Assembly (NCBI GenBank): GCA_019614645.1
Contig: JABWDB010000038.1
Location: forward strand, 2,728,001 to 2,792,000
DNA length: 64,000 bases
Direction of reading: 5' to 3'
Source of the DNA: Stratiolaelaps scimitus
Lineage: Eukaryota; Arthropoda; Arachnida; Mesostigmata; Laelapidae
Shown: piece after piece, positions 37,401 through 46,770 of the stretch
Position numbering within the stretch: position 1 is the first letter of the stretch
Layout: each line of letters begins with the position of its first letter
Translations under genes and position numbers: made by a program
Notes under the pieces: model-generated
Database searches by the model: none
The model's input: only the letters and a program-made list of their open reading frames with translations
What the model was told of the DNA's origin: nothing

Positions 37401-40400
37401 TTGTTAAATTAAGCTCTCTAAAACTTGTGGTACACCTACAATTTCAGAACGCTGATTTGTCCAGCACTTCCACAGCCGAGGCCCCGAGTTCGCTCTGCGA
37501 GCGACATATTTCTACCTCCGCTACGAGACTCGCGACCCCCATTTATTGCGCTAATTTTAAGAGGTCTGCCCGGGTCCGGCAAGTCACATCTTTGCCGAAA
37601 GCTTAAAGAACTCGAAGCACACCACGGGGCTGCTAATGAAATACGAGTGATGTCAATTGATGACTACTATCTCGTTGAAAGTGAGGTTGAAGTGGCATTA
37701 GAAGATGGATGTACGCTCAAGAAGAAGGTGAGTTATATAATTGGTAGATATTCCCTAATGTTATATTAAATGTTCTGTAAAAGATCTCTTTGATTTTAAG
37801 TCTATTTGTTGCCGCTAGCCATCAGCTTTTCCCCTTAGGATATCTTTCAGTACTTATCCGTGTGGCATTCTAACGACAAATGTCGGGACGAATATCCACA
37901 TCTCCCTGAGGTCAGGGTAATGTTTGAACTTGCAACTTGAGCAAGAACCAAGTTCTCATACAGCAATCTGAACTCAAATTGCTATATAAAACCGTGTATG
38001 TGGGGCGACGGATAAAAAAAAGGTAGAGTAATTGAAGCCGTAAAATGGTGGTTGATCTTCTATGGGATTACCTAAGTTCACCAAAACCCTGTTTCGCGCT
38101 TCCACCATATTTGCACTGTTTGCTTTTCGAAGAAATTGGGACTACTTTGTTGCCACGGCATGTCATTGAACCCAAACAATATTACCGAGGAATATAATCA
38201 AACTCCCCATCCTCTTCAGTAGTGCTAAATTGTATACGGCGGGTGCTTTACCTAAAAGAATCCATTTCGCCGGTCCAACTTTTGAAAAGCCGAAAACGGG
38301 GTCGGTTTAGAAGCTGCAGGATGTGCTCCTTGCAAAGGCGGCCCAACCGCGACTCTACTGGTTCAGCAGGTCTGCAATCAAACACAAGTGTGAACGGGTT
38401 TATAATGTCACCTTGAGCAAAGACGGCTGTTTGCTCAATACTGGGGGCTTGAGCGATTCCGTCGTCCGATAATTGTAAAAAAACCGATATTGTGCTCCGT
38501 ACAACAAGACGGGCGACCTTCATTCTGCGGTCGTTCATAGTGAATAAGCAAGCTCTAGATGTTAAACTGTTCATAACATACGTCCAATCATACTCTCTGT
38601 ATAGTACCCTGGGTCAGAACGTGACAAAGAGAGGTTGCTTAAAGCTTACGTTCGCTAGACGAGTAGCTCTGTTTACCTTTGAACAAAGTGTTTGTATTGG
38701 TATTCGATAAATAAGGTAGTGCGGTAGCTGATGTGCTAGACGTACACGTAAGTCTATAAGTTAACATCCGAAGTGTAAGAGGCCAGTTCTTTCAAGTCTG
38801 TGTCGATTTCTCAAGTTTCTATATCTCGATGCCATAATCGGCTCGTAAATCCATAGGTGTTAATGCCAGGTTGTCAAAATGATCGCCCATTATCGATAAA
38901 TAGGCGCTACTTTTTTGTTTTGTGTGCACGAGCTAGTTGTTTTGCTGATTGACAAGTTTCCGCGGTACTGCTCCGGGTCACCTAATTGCTATTCTGTGGC
39001 TTTTATGGCCTAAAATGAAAACACAGTGCATGGGCAGGTCATCCTGCCACTACTAAGGGCTAACGGGCAACTGGGGGACCAGTTACTCGTCACCCCGACA
39101 TAGAGTGGCTATTTACATTGCTGTCTTTATCTTTTAGCTTCGAGGCCTCTCTAAATTTAGGGATGATGCAATTTGCAACACGTTTTATAATGTGACGTAG
39201 TACGCCACCGTGACGTAGTACGCCACCAGTATTCGGTGAATAATGTGGCGTTTGGGACTGGGACATACCCTCCCCACAATGGGGGCGTGGGATCTTACTT
39301 GCCGGGGTCAGCCAGCATAAAAACAAACCGCTTGTGCACGCTTTTTCACGATTATTGAGATGTACATCTATATAGAATATATCGTTATAATATATAACAC
39401 ATATTGTTTCCCGTTGGTTCGCCCTCAGCTTACTTTGCATGGCAGACTGACACAATATATCTATGTAATATCTGTATACAATCATTGCTCAAATTATATG
39501 AATAAATCATTTTACTTCTGTGTAGTAGATGCACATTTTTCAGTCATCATTTCTTGAGGGTCACTCAAATGCATTAAATTTAAATGCTCAATAGGTGCAG
39601 CCATGGACAATGAAGCATTTGTGCTATTATTAAGTTTGTGCTTACGGGTTACAAGGCTGTCTCCGGAAGTAAAAAAGAGCGATAAAGTTTTTAATATTTC
39701 AACATCGTAAACTCACGCCGGCGTAAATTATGCCATCATAAGCAGTGCAAATGCCATGATAAGGTGAAACAATAAACTTTTGTTTAAGTATAAAAAATAA
39801 AGCTGGTTCCTAGCATCAATAATGTAAATCATGTATAGATGATCCATATGTTGATTCCCAAATAGCTCATCCAAGTAAATCTATAGTCTAATGAGCTCAC
39901 AACTATTGTGCTAAACATGTTACTGTTGGAATTTAGGAACTGGAGTACGTACATGATGACAATATGGAGCCGAGTTATGAAGCTTCGCTGTTGAAGGCAT
40001 TTACGAAACAGCTCGAGACGCGTCACTTTTCATTGCTTATCGTCGATGCACCAAACACACGAATGAACTCTGTAAAGCAACTAGCTACCGCTGCCATAGA
40101 GTACCAGTACACCGTTCTCATAATGGAGACTGAGGAAAGAGACCCAAAAATTTGTTACGAACGCAACGTGCATAATCGAACGCTTACGGACATTGAAAAA
40201 GTAAGTTAGAAGGCCATAAGTCTTTGTAATTGTTTTAGCATTCATATGTAAAAACGTACTACTTCGATTTGCCCCATGTAAACCTAGAATTTCATATTAT
40301 ACTAAGCAGTCGAAATTTGGACACGAGATATTGGACACGGCCGTTAAAGTGTCTAAAAAGAATTATAGTAGTTTTGATAGCATTTGATGCATTCAATATT

Positions 40401-43400
40401 CGTTCTAGAATAACATTTTGCAACTTCGATTGGAATGAGCATATAATGTTTGCATAATTTTCTGGTTTAAGATCTTTGTCATTAAGAGGAAGGTCCAAGA
40501 AGGTCAAATGCCACTCGCTCATAAAGTAGCCCAAAATTATATCGCATTCTGAGCTCCTGATGCAAGATGCAATCAATCTAGAAGCTTGTGGTCCTGCCTC
40601 AAGATCGACCCCAAAGTAGACAAAATTATCTATAGACTACTCGGTAACAACACGGACTGCTGGTGCCATTGTACCCAGGTTATTCTCAAGTGTGTATTGC
40701 ATTTTCTTCAGTTGGCTAAAAAAAGTAACCATCAGGTGCGCGACTTCCGAACTTCGAGGCAGCCGAGAATATACAGGAAGCCGCGTGTTACTGTTTGTAC
40801 CCACAATTGGTTTCTTATCCAATTCTACTTACTGTTTTAGATGAACGCCATTTGGGAAGACACAACAGCCGTGTATGTCTTGTTGGATCAGAGAAGTATG
40901 CGGGACAGCATAATCCCTCAGGAAAATATAAACGAACATCCAAATGAACCTGTCCATGAAGATACAATGGAGAATAGTGAAGTTGCTGATAATGCTAATT
41001 CTAAGGGCAATGGCAACAGACCCGCTAACGATGAGGAGGAGGCCACGAGCGGCACTTGGGGCGTCCTTGTTCCTTCAAGGTGGGAGGCTATGGAGAACAC
41101 AGACGAAAAGCTATGTAAGTAAAAATACATCACATTTCCATACCATTATAGTCCTACCTTCAAGCCGATACTGAAGAGGAATATACAATGACCGCAAATT
41201 GCGCTTTCCCAGTTTACCTAGAATGCAGTGGTGCATTCCATTGTCCATTCTGTACTTCGTTCAAAATGTTTGAGGATCAACCAGTTTACCAGTGTATTTA
41301 ACATCACAGTCATTTGGTCAATTGTGAGCACTTTACCTTAATTCTTTACATTATCGGTGTACGGGTCGACAAAATAGTATTGATGCTTAGTATTACTTTC
41401 TTATTTGATTACACAGGTCTTAATTCACAGTCAACTAATAAATGCGCAGGAGGCGTTAATATGAAGAGTAATAATTTTGTTAGTTTGACTGCGGAAATAA
41501 ACATTTTATTTCGCGATTTATTCTTCTCCGGGGTTTAATACGAGCGCGCTACACAAAGAATCAATATCTTGTATCAAAGCGCTAACGTCCTTGCAACAGA
41601 ACTCCTTGTCTAGAACTTGAAAATGTCAGCTCTGGTTTGATATCTTGAATCGGCGCATGTGGAAATCATTCGTTCAATGTTCAGTTCAATTTTATTGACA
41701 AATCTAACTCCGCAGTATCGTACTCATTATTAACTCAGATACTGCACGAAATCCTCAGCATTCATTTGGCAAGTTCGTGGTCGATCCCTAACGATATCGC
41801 TTGTGTGAGGAAAGCCGTAGAGCGGTATAGCTCCAATCAGTCCGCAGGTCTTCGTCAGGTAACTCCAACCAAAACGACGTGAATCGTGGTCCCAAAGCAC
41901 TGGGCTTGATTGCCATTCGAAAGCCTGCCTATTTAAATTGGTACCATTATTTAATAAAAATAATATTTAATATGATCCAAAACAGCTGGCTACTTGTGAA
42001 AGGTTCCATTACCCTTAGGAGTGAGTTATTACTCTTGCCACTCTCGGAGAATTCTTCGAAGAGAAGCCGAACGACTAAAGCAGGAATGCCATCCGGTTTA
42101 GGAGAAAGGCTTCTGTCTTAAATCTGTTCCCAGCCACACGTATTACAGCGAATGTGACTGCTGGTATTACTGTTTGCTTTTCTTTCTCTGATGAGCTGGG
42201 AAGAGGCTGCGTATATCTCTTGTCCATTCTTTCACGCTCAGGTTCTCCGTTGTTTCCTTCTTCGTTCTCCCTCTGACTATTTTGTAAAGCCTCTCCCATA
42301 ATTCTCTTCCAACAATATCCCTTGCTCTAATTATGCTTATTTTCAAGATAGCCTTTATTTTTAAGGTCTTGTGAGATCTAAGGAACACCTTGTTCGTTGC
42401 CTCTGGCTCTCCTGAGTTTTCTTCTAGCTCCTATGTAGTCACTCCATATCGCAATAAGATTCGGAAATTATTAGTGGCAACTCATGTGGTCTGCGGCACA
42501 GCTGCCACTGTGCAGAAAGGATTGCACCGTTACCCCTTCCCCCCTGTATGCGTAATGAATAGTTCGTGTTTGCATATACGGGGTGCTCTACAGATACCCT
42601 ACTGCCCGCGGTATTCGTTTACGGACGGGAAATAACGGGAAATGGACAGAGGTCCTTGAGAGGAGGTCTGGGGAAAGAGAGAAGGGAAGCAGCTGACAGT
42701 GCGTCAGTCACGTCGTGTCCGTACGGCCATAAGTCAAGGAAGATTTGTGGTGCTCATGGCTGGGCTTGTGTGCATCTCAACGCTACTGAAGGGATGCGCT
42801 AAGCGATACCGGGAAAACGGTGGTGTTTAACATCGTCAGCAGTTCCAGAAGGGGGGCCGTCACGATGTTGACATGCACTAGCATGCTACATTCCTGTGGC
42901 AGATAATAATAATTTGATGACTTCCTAGTAATGTATGAGAGTTGTTTCCATAAGCGTGAGTTGTTAGGCTGTAAAGCTCAGACGAAATCTCTTTTACCTT
43001 CTTAAGCATATGGTCGCGTGTTCAAAGCATTTCGGTAACTTAAGTAAAATTGTGGGAGTGGTGCAGGTATGTAAGAAAAAATAAGGCCATTTGATGTAGA
43101 TTTCAAGGCCACTTGATCGTCCACACGACTTGGCTGGATCAAAATCAATATTCTCCTTCGCGTGGATCTACGCAATCTCAGATGAAATTCGTCAAGAAGG
43201 AGAGAGCATGCAATGGTTGTAGGAACCCATTCCGTTCTCTGAGAGCAGAGAAGCTTGCTCCAAAAGTTTCTCTAAAAGTTACTTTTGTAAAGGACGTAGC
43301 CCACAGCTGTGTCGATGTTTCAAACTACTGCCAAATGTAAAAACTGCCAAACTTGTGCGAACAATAGCCGCAAGAGATCTCATTTCTTGACGTTTGTCCG

Positions 43401-44095
43401 GCACTTGGAGAACTACGTGTGCAAAAAAACAGAAGGACTTCCAATGAACCGAGTCATTTTTGTCCGCTTGCTTGAGCGTCTTGGTATGTTCCATCGCAAC
43501 CTGCCTCCGATACGATATTAAACGGGTGATGGGTGTAAGCAGTGGTATAAATGAAAGTTAGTGAAATTCACCTTAACCGTACCAATGTGAAGTGTTTTTT
43601 CGAGGATTTAATAACTCCCCCCAGCTTCAGAATGGCTCCTGTGTTGGGAACATTGACAGCTTTGTCTGTGAAAACGAATCTGACTGTACAACTTAATAAT
43701 GATGTAACCTTTTAAAAAGTATTTTGTCTGTCAAATAAACCTCATACTTCAGAATATAATGACAATAGTAACAAATAACAACTGTCATCATCATTAATGT
43801 TTCAGCTCGGCTCGATGGTGGGGGCTATAAAAAAAGTTCGAACTCATCTAGGATGACATCGATGGAAGAGTTTCTGGCAGTCACTGAAGACTATGAGACT
43901 CGCAGAAGCGAACTCAGTGGAGGCCAAAAACGAGTGCGCTGGGCGGATATTGAAGAAAGAAAACAAATAGAACGCGCCAAAGCAATTGGGTTTGTAGTCG
44001 GGCAAACAAACTGGACAGCATTTACAAACTCCGAGACTGAAGCGAGTGCGGCACTCGAAAAGACAAAATATTTTGACTCCGAAATCGACGAGTAA
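18759..44095 (+). CDS. YLPM1: YLPM1/ZAP3 homologue, twelve exons
   Basis: YLPM1 (ZAP3) is a nuclear, RNA-associated protein that docks protein phosphatase 1 and carries a P-loop kinase-like fold. Exons: 18759-18783, 19295-19434, 20812-21604, 22640-23117, 23414-24322, 27052-27278, 29614-29770, 35026-35115, 37448-37727, 39937-40200, 40841-41114, 43806-44095. Every junction is GT/AG and in phase; the sum is 3927 nt (1308 residues). Order: Gln/Ala-rich start with polyQ, the conserved FQKQFDDWERSYNKWLDE block (about 150-167), an RD/RS-rich segment (320-490), long RGG/GGP repeats (about 500-850), and a P-loop GLPGSGKS (about 979-986) followed by SIDDYY and LLIVDAPN. The C-terminus has KRVRWADIEE, whose RVRW is the PP1-docking RVxF-type motif, and AIGFVVGQTNW. 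It is shorter than the vertebrate protein, mainly in the low-complexity part. The family is certain; each small exon is somewhat less so. Confidence 0.94.
19295..19434 (+). CDS. YLPM1: YLPM1 exon 2 (Gln/Ala-rich)
   Basis: It follows an acceptor with a long pyrimidine run ending CAAG and ends at TCG before GTAAGT in phase 0. It encodes Gln-, Ala- and Pro-rich sequence with two QWP motifs. If splicing into 19295 is wrong, the frame could start at the ATG at 19288. Confidence 0.8.
19435..20811. other. YLPM1 intron 2
   Basis: A 1.4 kb intron with no feature I can support. Confidence 0.4.
20812..21604 (+). CDS. YLPM1: YLPM1 exon 3 (polyQ and FQKQFDDW block)
   Basis: It lies after TTGCAG and before GTGAGT, with one base left over. 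It encodes AAAAAAAA and polyQ runs, then the family block FQKQFDDWERSYNKWLDE and FKRYEQQWTSWRQQL, which is shared with vertebrate YLPM1 and predicted helical. After that come His/Gln-rich repeats. The CAG/CAA repeats make the antisense and shifted frames open as artefacts. Confidence 0.95.
22258..22303. repeat. 21-bp imperfect inverted repeat
   Basis: ATCGAGTTTTGAGTATAGAA with T following (22258-22278) faces its reverse complement at 22283-22303 with one mismatch and a 4-nt loop. Confidence 0.85.
22318..22408. repeat. 40-bp perfect inverted repeat
   Basis: The left arm (22318-22357), opening ATAATTTCAAATTAGG, is repeated without mismatch in reverse complement at 22369-22408 around an 11-nt loop. 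It would form a long hairpin in the pre-mRNA. It is bounded by TA repeats on both sides. Confidence 0.92.
22409..22442. repeat. TA microsatellite
   Basis: An almost pure AT/TA dinucleotide tract adjoining the hairpin. Confidence 0.85.
22640..23117 (+). CDS. YLPM1: YLPM1 exon 4 (Arg/Asp/Gly-rich)
   Basis: It follows TTCTTAG and ends two bases into an Arg codon before GTGAGC. It encodes an acidic-basic RD-rich segment with repeats like RDRDRGRRDRE and glycine runs, typical of nuclear RNA-associated proteins. The start uses GT completing the Gly codon of exon 3. Confidence 0.9.
23414..24322 (+). CDS. YLPM1: YLPM1 exon 5 (RGG/GGP repeats)
   Basis: It begins after ACTAG with C completing an Arg codon and ends after GG before GTGAGT. 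After about 40 ordinary codons (APRRSRFTDADDD and so on) it is dominated by GRGG, GGPP and RGGPP repeats with Met spacers, an RGG-type region expected to bind RNA or be methylated. Its reverse strand is open for 275 codons only because of the repeats. Confidence 0.92.
24323..27051. other. YLPM1 intron 5
   Basis: A 2.7 kb intron. A minus-strand frame of about 100 codons (25696-26007) is Cys- and Val-rich, but I cannot assign it and it has no clear splice signals. Nothing else is supported. Confidence 0.4.
27052..27278 (+). CDS. YLPM1: YLPM1 exon 6 (RGG repeats)
   Basis: It follows TTTTTTAG, where A completes the Gly codon, and ends one base into a codon before GTAAGT. It continues the RGG repeats (MRGGRGGMRGGPGGRGG) and ends GENDKDAG. 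The frame reads to a stop inside the intron, so the splice donor is needed. Confidence 0.9.
28858..28959 (+). CDS. YLPM1: Candidate YLPM1 cassette exon (102 nt)
   Basis: Between exons 6 and 7, an AAAG acceptor after a GT-rich tract and a strong G/GTGAGT donor bound 102 nt. It enters and leaves in phase 1, so it can be included without shifting frame. It would encode VDDDDDGHKGWGHARR and an RGPETPTERP stretch, low-complexity and charged like its neighbours. The acceptor is only moderate. I treat it as a possible alternative exon and did not count it in the 3927 nt. Confidence 0.4.
   Translation, partial: VLLMMMMMVIRVGVTRGANSGGQKHRQNVPAPG
29614..29770 (+). CDS. YLPM1: YLPM1 exon 7
   Basis: It begins after TTGCAG (TG completing ATG, Met) and ends after AG before GTAAAA. 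It encodes FEYGPPRADDALSPREE, a TPPPK motif and STPVP, proline/serine-rich. It is recognised by phase and composition, because the stretch is short and low in similarity. Confidence 0.75.
30886..30960 (+). repeat. tRNA-like SINE head
   Basis: TGGCGTGGTGGGTAAGGTTGG looks like a degenerate A-box region, and GAGGTTCAAATCTGAG contains a near-consensus pol III B-box (GGTTCAAATC), about 45 bases apart. No matching acceptor stem is seen, so a functional tRNA is unlikely. It abuts dispersed repeat copy B. Confidence 0.5.
30984..31304 (+). repeat. Dispersed repeat DR, copy B
   Basis: It begins GCAGTATCTCCACAATAAGA, includes CACAGCTACCACTGTG and TGTATGCCTCATAAATACTG, and ends GTCACGGTGTTGACATGCAT. Compared with copy C it lacks about 110 internal bases between CACGTCATG and GGCAGTCACGG. 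Confidence 0.75.
31410..31510 (+). repeat. tRNA-derived SINE, copy D (tail only)
   Basis: It carries only the body and tail of the SINE (GCATTTAAAGGAGTCC, AGCAGTACCCTGGACG, TTGGCTGCGAATCAGCCC). The tRNA-like head is missing, as in a 5'-truncated insertion. Confidence 0.65.
35026..35115 (+). CDS. YLPM1: YLPM1 exon 8
   Basis: A 90-nt exon between TTTCAG and GTTAGA, phase 2 in and out. It encodes SVIGTTDDPRNAESLYS followed by RRRSPSPN. The SPSP next to arginines suits a nuclear RS-like segment. Its phase fits both neighbours exactly. Confidence 0.72.
35116..37447. other. YLPM1 intron 8
   Basis: A 2.3 kb intron with an AT-rich palindromic patch near 35650-35700. Minus-strand open frames around 35915-36396 are separated by a stop and match nothing I know. 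Confidence 0.4.
37448..37727 (+). CDS. YLPM1: YLPM1 exon 9 (P-loop)
   Basis: It lies after ATTTCAG and ends in phase 0 before GTGAGT. After a proline-rich lead it encodes ALILRGLPGSGKSHLCRKL, a Walker A motif, and VMSIDDYYLVE with the acidic pair expected at the Mg site. This is the start of the P-loop kinase-like domain shared with vertebrate YLPM1. Confidence 0.95.
37728..39936. other. YLPM1 intron 9
   Basis: A 2.2 kb intron carrying the antisense open frame at 38252-38608 and an 18-bp direct duplication (GTGACGTAGTACGCCACC twice, 39192-39227). Nothing else is supported. Confidence 0.45.
38252..38608 (-). CDS. Unrecognised antisense exon-like open frame
   Basis: On the minus strand a textbook acceptor (pyrimidine-rich TCTCTTTGTCACGTTCTG, then ACCCAG) precedes an uninterrupted 118-codon frame. 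The frame ends TTTTAG before GTAAAG, a normal donor. Length is 357 nt, phase 2 in and 2 out. The protein has MKVARLVVRSTISVFLQLSD, a GDIINPFTLVFDC stretch, and RLGRLCKEHILQLLNRPRF. It shows no signal peptide, membrane segment or motif I can name. It sits inside YLPM1 intron 9 in antisense. I found no flanking exons. It could be an exon of a nested gene, a retrocopy or a chance frame. Confidence 0.45.
39937..40200 (+). CDS. YLPM1: YLPM1 exon 10 (P-loop domain continued)
   Basis: A phase-0 exon between ATTTAG and GTAAGT. It encodes ELEYVHDDNMEPSYEASLL, LLIVDAPNTRMNSVKQL (the second acidic site of the kinase-like fold) and YERNVHNRTLTDIEK, all alignable with vertebrate YLPM1. Confidence 0.95.
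40841..41114 (+). CDS. YLPM1: YLPM1 exon 11
   Basis: It follows TGTTTTAG directly with ATG AAC GCC and ends one base into a codon before GTAAGT. It encodes the end of the kinase-like domain, an acidic linker and WGVLVPSRWEAMENTDEKL, the conserved PxSRWE segment. Confidence 0.92.
41950..42390 (-). mobile_element. R1-clade LINE fragment (linker to RT start)
   Basis: The minus strand reads ELWERLYKIVRGRTKKE, SVKEWTRDIRSLFPAH and, after a frameshift, PKPDGIPALVVRLLFEE. These are the WGxxYKIV linker, the LFP block and the KAPGPDGIP box that open R1-type RT domains. Catalytic RT motifs are absent. Confidence 0.7.
42445..42892 (+). repeat. Dispersed repeat DR, copy C (longest)
   Basis: This is the most complete copy. 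It starts ATCGCAATAAGATTCGG, carries TGCGGCACAGCTGCCACTGT, GGACGGGAAATAACGGGAAA and GGGATGCGCTAAGCGATACC, and ends GATGTTGACATGCACTAGC. It is the reference for the internal deletions of copies B and D. It has no open frame or clear terminal inverted repeats. Confidence 0.75.
43806..44095 (+). CDS. YLPM1: YLPM1 terminal exon (PP1 docking)
   Basis: It begins after TTTCAG, with CT completing a Ser codon, and ends at TAA 44093-44095. It encodes MEEFLAVTEDYETRRSE, then QKRVRWADIEERKQ, where RVRW is the known PP1-binding motif of ZAP3, and the invariant AIGFVVGQTNW with TKYFDSEIDE at the end. Confidence 0.96.
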
Positions 44096-44638
44096 AAATG
44101 TTTACACACATAAACAAGGGATAGGCTGCTCTCACATCAGACTAATCTTTCATTGCCTTTATAGTCGTTTCCATGAACGAACTTAGATTTATTCATCTGG
44201 CGTAAAGATCAAACGTGTCTTTGGAGGTTCTTCATTTGTATAAAGTTTGATTTTTCTTTATTTTTTCTGTAGGTGTATAATGATATCCTCTAAATTGGGA
44301 TCAATTCGTAAACCTTTGAAATATCCCATGGACAAAATTGATAACTAGAGTGAAGTAATACAATATATTCGTCATCCAGAAGAGAACCTGACATGTATAG
44401 AACTGGTGACTACTTCGGTATAATTGATGTAGCCGTTCTCATTAAGAACACGATGATGTACTGGATGAAGCAGTGGCTATGGTTTAATTGGGCCACATTT
44501 AGATAAGATGCCCAAACAAGAAAAGTCCAGCTAATTTGAAAGATATTAACTTGATTCACGTCTCTTTCGAGGTCCTGCAAACTGGTGTTACTGTACACGC
44601 AATACTTGTTTTTATCTATGCATTTATATCTATATCTA

Positions 44639-44687
<49 letters not shown>

Positions 44688-44989
44688 GGTAGTTGTAAAT
44701 GCGTAAATTAACAAAAGTACGTGCGATTGTATTTTCAATAAAAAAATTGTACTTTATTTGATGTTTTACCTACTGAACAAATCTGAAGATCATTAAGTAT
44801 TGTTGAATATTGAACATTGTCTCGGCCCGCACTATTTTAAAAAGGAAAGAAATGCGTTACGCACGAATGGACACCGCCTTTATATGTGGGCCGAGCGGTG
44901 TCGGACTCGCCATAAATTAACGGCAAGCTAGACTACCGGCGTTACCGACGCAAGTCTTTTCAGTTCGTCTGAAAGCCTCTGCATAGCAG
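44096..44989. other. YLPM1 3' UTR and flank
   Basis: Presumed 3' UTR. A candidate poly(A) signal AATAAA lies at 44737-44742, 640 bases past the stop, after a (TA)22 tract at 44641-44684. No gene is seen. Confidence 0.4.
44641..44684. repeat. (TA)22 microsatellite
   Basis: A pure TA dinucleotide tract preceded by a short TATC repeat. Confidence 0.95.
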
Positions 44990-45734
44990 CCTCTCTTATG
45001 CTTCCCTCCATACCTCCCAGATCTTCCTTTAGTAGTAGGAGTAGTGGATGGTAGGTAGGAGTAGTGGATGCCTACCGAATCAAATGGCCGGGGTCACCCG
45101 TCGGATTACCCACCTCATCAGACAAGCCGTTCCCATCAACCTGCGAACTTGACACAATTGCGGCATGGTCCTAGACGTGACTTTCTGTCGGGAGAGTGCC
45201 CACTGGGCCCATACGCATCTCGTCCTGTTTCTTCTCGTCTTTCTCCCTCGGCGGTTTCTGCTATAAAGGGAAATCATCGTAGGCGAATTCGGGCAAGTAA
45301 ATCTCTTTTCTTCGAGCATCTCTTTAACAGTCTCGGCTTCAATTTCCGACCCGCTTTGTTCTCGTGCATGGCGTGAACGGCGATTCTCCCCCGTGAATCG
45401 CCGTTCCTCTGCCAACGGTGCGAGACTTTGTTCAGAGCTATAGTTCTTGCGGTCTTCAGGGCAGGACAGACAAGCAGCGGTGGAAGGCATCGTCTCTTGC
45501 ACCTTCCGTGCAGTGAATGCAACTCCCTTATTGAGGGACTACGTTAAAGTCGTCCAGATAAGTCAAGGAGTCACCTTATCCAGTTATAACTTGGATTATC
45601 AAGAAGTCCATGTCACCCCCTGAGCGGTCCATTCACTTCTTGATGTCCGGAATCAGATCCCTGACATTGGCTCCAGGTTCCGACGTGCGCAATTCTGTCC
45701 ACTCCTTTTGCCACGCAACCGGCAGTGCCTCCCG
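44990..45734. other. GC-richer unresolved repeat-like region
   Basis: Open frames occur on both strands (140 codons on minus at 45080-45502, 102 on plus), rich in Arg and Ser. I find no domain. It is probably part of a decayed transposon, given that everything to the right is mobile DNA. Confidence 0.35.
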
Positions 45735-46178
45735 CTACGGTAACCTCCATTGTGTTTTGGTACGACAGTAACCATAGTGATACTCATGGGCTTTTGGGTA
45801 CGATTTTAACCATGGTAATCTCCATTGGTTTTTAGGTACAATAGTAAACATACCAACGCTACCATGAGTATTTGGGTACGATGGTAACCATAGTAACACT
45901 CATGGGTTTTTAGTTACGATAGTTACCATAGTAACACTCATGGATTTTTTGGTAGCATGCATGTGTTTTTTCGGTACAATAATAACGATAGTAACAATCA
46001 TAGGTTTTTGGGCACGATAGTAACCATAGTAACACACACGGGTTTTTAGGTATTATTGTAACCATGGTAACATGCTTTGGTTTTTGGGTAAGATTGTAAC
46101 CATGGTAACATGCATGGATTTTTGGGTACGATAGTAAGCATATTAACATGCATGGGTTTACAACATACATACGTTTAT
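45735..46178. repeat. Minisatellite block 1 (37-38 bp unit)
   Basis: About ten diverged tandem units around GGGTACGATAGTAACCATAG and TAACACTCATGGGTTTTT. The core GTAACCATRGTAAC is close to a palindrome. Units drift by substitution more than by length. Confidence 0.88.
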
Positions 46179-46180
46179 GG

Positions 46181-46478
46181 GTATCTCCGCAATAAGATTT
46201 GTTAAGTAGTAGCAGCAACGAATGTGGTCTGCGGCACAGCTATCACTCTGCAGAATGGAAAGGACCGTACACTTCCTGTATGCGTCATAAATACTGCATG
46301 TTTACTTACACGGGGCTCTCTACAGACACCCTATTGGTCACAGTAGTTATTCACAGACGGGAAGTGGACAGAGGTGCAGAATGCGCTACGCGATACCGAG
46401 AAGGGTGGTGCTGTTTAACATCGTCAGCACTTCGATAGGGGGGGTCACGGTGTTGACATGCATTAGCATGCCTACACC
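46181..46478 (+). repeat. Dispersed repeat DR, copy D
   Basis: It opens GTATCTCCGCAATAAGATTT and ends GGTGTTGACATGCATTAGCA. It lacks the internal segment between GGACAGAGGT and ATGCGCTACGCGATACC found in copy C. It splits the minisatellite in two, so it arrived after the array formed. Confidence 0.8.
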
Positions 46479-46499
46479 CCTAAAAAAGCAAAAATAAAA

Positions 46500-46770
46500 T
46501 TAAAGTCCATGTGTTTTTGGGTACGACAGTAACCAAAGTACACTTATGGGTTCTTGGGTACGATAGTAACCATAGTGACACTCGTGGGTATTTGGGTACG
46601 ATTTTAACCATGGTAATCTCCATTGGTTTTTGGGATACGATTCTAACCATGGTAACATCCATTGGCTTTCGGATGCGATATAACCATCGTGACACTCGTG
46701 GGTTTTTGGGTGCGATAGTACTCATTTTAACATCCTTGGGTTTCTAGGTACAATAGTAACCATGGTAATC
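46500..46770. repeat. Minisatellite block 2
   Basis: About seven more units of the same 37-38 bp minisatellite, ending inside a unit (CCATGGTAATCCC) where the Copia LTR begins. Confidence 0.85.

Larger units (their letters stand above)
41115..43805. other. YLPM1 intron 11
   Basis: A 2.7 kb intron with an R1-type LINE fragment (41950-42390, minus) and dispersed repeat copy C (42445-42892). A GC-richer stretch at 43110-43520 has open frames on both strands, but I cannot assign it. Confidence 0.45.

Noticed and set aside
39090..39485. 131-codon minus-strand frame
   Set aside because: Includes an 18-bp direct duplication that repeats part of the peptide; no motif, so probably chance.
43113..43521. 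Small plus-strand frames with CxxC motifs
   Set aside because: Frames on both strands, no splice signals and no family I recognise; left unannotated within the intron.
45080..45502. 140-codon minus-strand frame
   Set aside because: Arg/Ser-rich with no domain, open on both strands, in a repeat-filled region; not enough support for a gene.
45910..46725. Open frames in the minisatellite
   Set aside because: Repetitive products of the 37-38 bp unit, whose composition happens to lack stops.
45735..46770. CRISPR-like array
   Set aside because: The window is eukaryotic, the units are contiguous without spacers, and the repeats diverge gradually as in a minisatellite.
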